A stretch of DNA of 64,000 nt from Strongylocentrotus purpuratus (Eukaryota > Echinodermata > Echinoidea > Camarodonta > Strongylocentrotidae). The notes under the pieces are model-generated. The model was not told where the DNA came from and searched no databases. It saw only the letters and a list, made by a program, of their open reading frames with translations. Both the position numbers and the translations under genes were made by a program. The stretch's first letter is position 1. Every line of letters begins with the position of its first letter. Positions 62,241-64,000 of this stretch are shown here, in pieces. The DNA lies in assembly GCF_000002235.5 (NCBI RefSeq), contig NW_022145537.1:248001-312000 (forward strand), given 5' to 3'.

Positions 62241-64000
62241 GTTCTCTTCTATAGGTAAAAGAAACTTAAATAGCTAGTACTTGCTAAAAAAAAACAATAT
62301 GAAGTGAGACTTTAGACACACTGAATCCAGGCCTATTATAAATATAGATGTAGGGTCTGCGATGAGAAGACTATGAATCTGGACTGGATATCAGATACCA
62401 GCTGGTAATCCCTTTATCAGTAACTAGGCTATGATTGACCACTGTCTCTCTCCCCATGGACCCTACTGGTAATCCCTTTATCAGTGGTCAGTGCTCCTAT
62501 CAGATTATGGTAGCACCAGGAAAAGTGGTGAACTGGTGAGCAGAGCTCAAATGAGATGTTTTCCTAATGAAAGAAAAAAACCCACTAATATTATAGTAAG
62601 TAATTATCAGGATAGGTGAATTATGGAATATAATTTGAAGGATGACAATATTATTCGGGTTATTAGATGTAATTTCTGCAGCGACTTACAGGCTAATCTA
62701 CAGTGCGTCCCAGAAAAAAAAAAAAAGAAACCCGAAAAAACGATTATTGTGAGCAAACTATGAACTGTACCAAAATAACTAGAAGTAATATACTTTTAGA
62801 TAATAAATAAACATTTGGTTGCATTTACATGTATAAAGCATGTACTCTTTACCGAGCAATATGGTTTTTGAAAATGGCATGTCATAATCATTTTGTGCCA
62901 GATGATGGTACTTCAGGGAAAACGTTAGTATCACATGAGAATATGCCGTAAAGGAAATGATAATACAAGATTTCCATTGTCTGATGATGTGCATTTGAAA
63001 AGGCTGTTAGAAAAAAAAGGAAAAGTAAATAGGGGTGAAAACCCATTTCCGGGATGCCAGGGGTATATCTTTAGATATTCCCCAAATCAATGATTATCCC
63101 TCAAGCAATGAAAAGTGCCCCTTTTTCGAATGAAAGGAGTCCCCATTATGAGAGGAAAAAATTGCACATTCTTATTTCTTATAATTATACAATACCTTTC
63201 CCATTTTATCAAGATGTAAGATGCCCCTTACTTTAAATTCTTATAAAAAAAATATCACCCGATTTTCCTCTTTGTATTTAAAAAAGTTGCAGTGCTGTAA
63301 AATATAAAAATGAAACAAATGCAGACCTATTTCAGTACGAAATGTGACTTTTTTTATATTCAACATCGGCAGTATCTCCCCTATCTTTCATTTTTTGATT
63401 GCTATATTACTCTTGTTATTGTTATTGAAAGAAACGCACATGAAAACAAATTATCACTGGGTTTTCAGTTGTTTTTCCATTACATGTAGGTCATGTTCAA
63501 TAATGTTCGCTTTTGTGATCACAGATCACAACGTATTCATGGCTTTACCAAAATCTGGCCAAACTTGATTTAGAGGTTTTGACGTGCCATTTTCAAAAGA
63601 ATGTTGCTCGACGAAGCATGTATGGATTAATTTTATCAACGTTTCACTTGAAAGCATATACTTTTACTTTATGAAAGGCAAGGAAACAAAAGTTATGCGG
63701 GTCATAATAACTTTTTTTTTTTAATTCTGGGAAAAGGTATATTAACATCTAACTTGGATCGACAGGGATGCCGTTTTGACGCTGATTTAGGAAATGTGAT
63801 TGTTATCATGATTTATAACTATTCTATATTTAGTCCAATCTTAGTACCTTCTTGTACTACTAGTACTACTAGGACTAGGAGCGAATGGACCTTAATTACT
63901 AAAGGTAAGCTTCAGTCTCTGATATCGACGTTTGTTCTGCCGAGACTACGTCTGGCTCCTTTATAATACACTAAAACATTCCCCTTCCCCATATCAGCCA
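62241..64000. other. right end of the window, no gene recognised
   Basis: CTGGTAATCCCTTTATCAGT is repeated at 62401 and 62465. 63001-63200 has minus-strand GAAAAAGGGGCACTTTTC-like words recalling the purine-rich hAT-like family. The short ORF at 63754-63966 contains a CTACTAGTACTACTAGG micro-repeat and no motif I know. A DMRT 5' exon could lie here or beyond. Confidence 0.4.

Noticed and set aside
61542-62254. ORFs of 71 and 175 codons rich in Phe, Leu and Ser
   Set aside because: Generated by a T/C-rich higher-order repeat. The membrane-like composition is an artefact.

Overview
This window is nuclear DNA from an invertebrate animal, probably a marine deuterostome such as an echinoderm. That placement is an inference from general impressions: AT-rich non-coding DNA full of TACATGTA words, long G or C runs, short non-coding transposons in large numbers, tRNA-derived SINEs, several non-LTR (LINE) remnants, and intron-rich genes. 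Nothing in the sequence fixes the species.

Two host genes are well supported and they converge. (1) A stonin gene (STON2 / stoned B-like endocytic adaptor) lies on the + strand with five coding exons: 15607-15853, 33491-35815, 36128-36286, 44127-44234 and 46370-46650. They splice in frame to about 1039 residues with WVxF and NPF motifs, a stonin homology domain and a mu homology domain. All four introns are phase 1. (2) A DMRT (doublesex/mab-3 related) gene lies on the - strand, with a DM-domain exon at 57989-58387 and a long 3' exon at 55834-57485. Its first exon is not identified.

Region by region: 1-2.6 kb holds LINE ends and degraded repeats. 2.6-15.1 kb is a dense repeat block: a ~112-bp satellite (B) is interrupted by two hAT-like elements with 8-bp target duplications (6577-9036 and 9237-10955) and by two copies of a ~1.3-kb composite. 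15.1-15.6 kb holds a foldback MITE and the stonin 5' flank. Intron 1 (15.9-33.5 kb) carries a 93-bp palindromic element, a SINE, LINE pieces, a ~4.46-kb terminal-inverted-repeat element, a TTAA-flanked MITE, a LINE with a 553-codon reverse-transcriptase ORF, a mariner-like foldback and a 157-bp tandem array. Intron 3 (36.3-44.1 kb) is mostly unremarkable apart from a 431-bp foldback. Intron 4 and the DNA after the stop contain decayed copies of exons 4 and 5. 47.3-55.8 kb is intergenic, with a minus-strand LINE that is itself interrupted by a MITE. Beyond DMRT are a 386-bp direct duplication and a pyrimidine-rich higher-order repeat.

The most unusual signals are the two ladders of degenerate exon copies behind stonin exons 4 and 5, the palindromic element with a 9-bp duplication in intron 1, the hAT-like elements that carry or sit in hairpin-forming satellites, and a DMRT protein whose C-terminal half contains three ~70-residue repeats. 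No retrovirus, LTR element, Polinton, CRISPR array or operon was recognised.
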